Positions 63,871 through 64,000 of a stretch of DNA of 64,000 nt are shown here, piece after piece. Numbering within the stretch: position 1 is the stretch's first letter; each line of letters opens with the position of its first letter. The DNA comes from Sphingomonas desiccabilis (GTDB taxonomy: Bacteria > Pseudomonadota > Alphaproteobacteria > Sphingomonadales > Sphingomonadaceae). Where the stretch lies: contig NZ_SDPT01000001.1 in assembly GCF_004135605.1 (NCBI RefSeq), positions 1,488,001 to 1,552,000 of the forward strand, read 5' to 3'. A model generated the notes under the pieces. It saw only the letters and a list, made by a program, of their open reading frames with translations, was not told the origin of the DNA and made no database searches. The translations under genes and the position numbers were made by a program.

Positions 63871-64000
63871 CTAGCGGCGGACGTTCAGCAGCCAGGGCTT
63901 GCTCAACCCCGTCGGCCGGGGAACCCCGTCTAGTCGCTGCGCCCGCAGGATCTGCACGGGCTTGACGATCATCTGTCCCTTCATCGCCTCGCGTCCGCAG
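63871..64000 (-). CDS. C-terminal end of an unidentified protein
   Basis: The last 42 codons of a minus-strand gene that runs off the window: GREAMKGQMIVKPVQILRAQ, then PRPTGLSKPWLLNVRR and TAG at 63871. The composition is coding-like and the frame is open to the window edge. I do not recognise the family. Its stop is six bases from that of the convergent P450. Confidence 0.55.
   Translation of the reverse strand, partial: CGREAMKGQMIVKPVQILRAQRLDGVPRPTGLSKPWLLNVRR

Overview
The window is high-GC, densely packed chromosomal DNA from an alphaproteobacterium, most likely a Sphingomonas-like member of the Sphingomonadaceae. The evidence: an alphaproteobacterial LexA box (GTTC-N7-GTTC) upstream of recA, a CckA-type hybrid kinase, Mg-type HemB, a Caulobacter-like xylX-xylB pair, a CYP152 fatty-acid peroxygenase resembling Sphingomonas P450-SPalpha, many GTG starts and 4-base ATGA/GTGA gene overlaps. 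I see no transposase, integrase, phage gene, CRISPR array or origin. There is one tRNA, tRNA-Arg(ACG).

Layout. 1-6.9 kb: end of an Old Yellow Enzyme gene with a small membrane protein, a GH84 hexosaminidase, a ROK repressor divergent from a ROK sugar kinase, and a ferredoxin-reductase-like flavoprotein. 6.9-13.4 kb: tRNA-Arg, a small lipoprotein, a membrane-fused spermidine-synthase-like protein, hemB, a lipid kinase, and a type-B carboxylesterase that is frameshifted as given. 13.5-20.1 kb: sugar cluster with xylX, xylB (Weimberg oxidative pentose route), a LacI regulator, a GH3 glycosidase and an SGNH esterase; a LacI-type operator lies at the xylX promoter. 20.3-27.8 kb: a PLP enzyme, then a metal-uptake island (DUF2946, TonB receptor, PepSY, DUF3649, PepSY, DUF3325).

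27.9-39.7 kb: a metallophosphoesterase-glycosyltransferase pair resembling the phosphate-starvation lipid-remodelling PlcP/Agt pair, preceded by Pho-box-like 11-bp-periodic repeats; a GH43 enzyme; recA; a FATGUY-like response regulator with cckA; an M13 peptidase; DUF2062; smpB; proline iminopeptidase. 39.7-42.7 kb: an inverted REP-like repeat pair, a GH16 glucanase and two tandem RBBP9-like hydrolases, one of which has lost its catalytic residues.

42.7-57.3 kb: a translationally coupled cellulose operon (bcsR/P-like, bcsQ, fused bcsAB, bcsC, bcsD, bcsZ), divergent from an overlapping c-di-GMP phosphodiesterase/diguanylate cyclase pair that probably tunes the PilZ domain of the synthase. 57.3-64 kb: a PAS protein, dapA, a lytic transglycosylase, greB, a small protein, a NYN-LOTUS protein, the CYP152 gene and the end of an unidentified gene.

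The most interesting units are the Pho-box/PlcP-Agt pair, the fused BcsAB cellulose locus with its own c-di-GMP enzymes, and the pseudo-hydrolase duplicate. None is demonstrably a wholly new system; each is a specific, testable arrangement.
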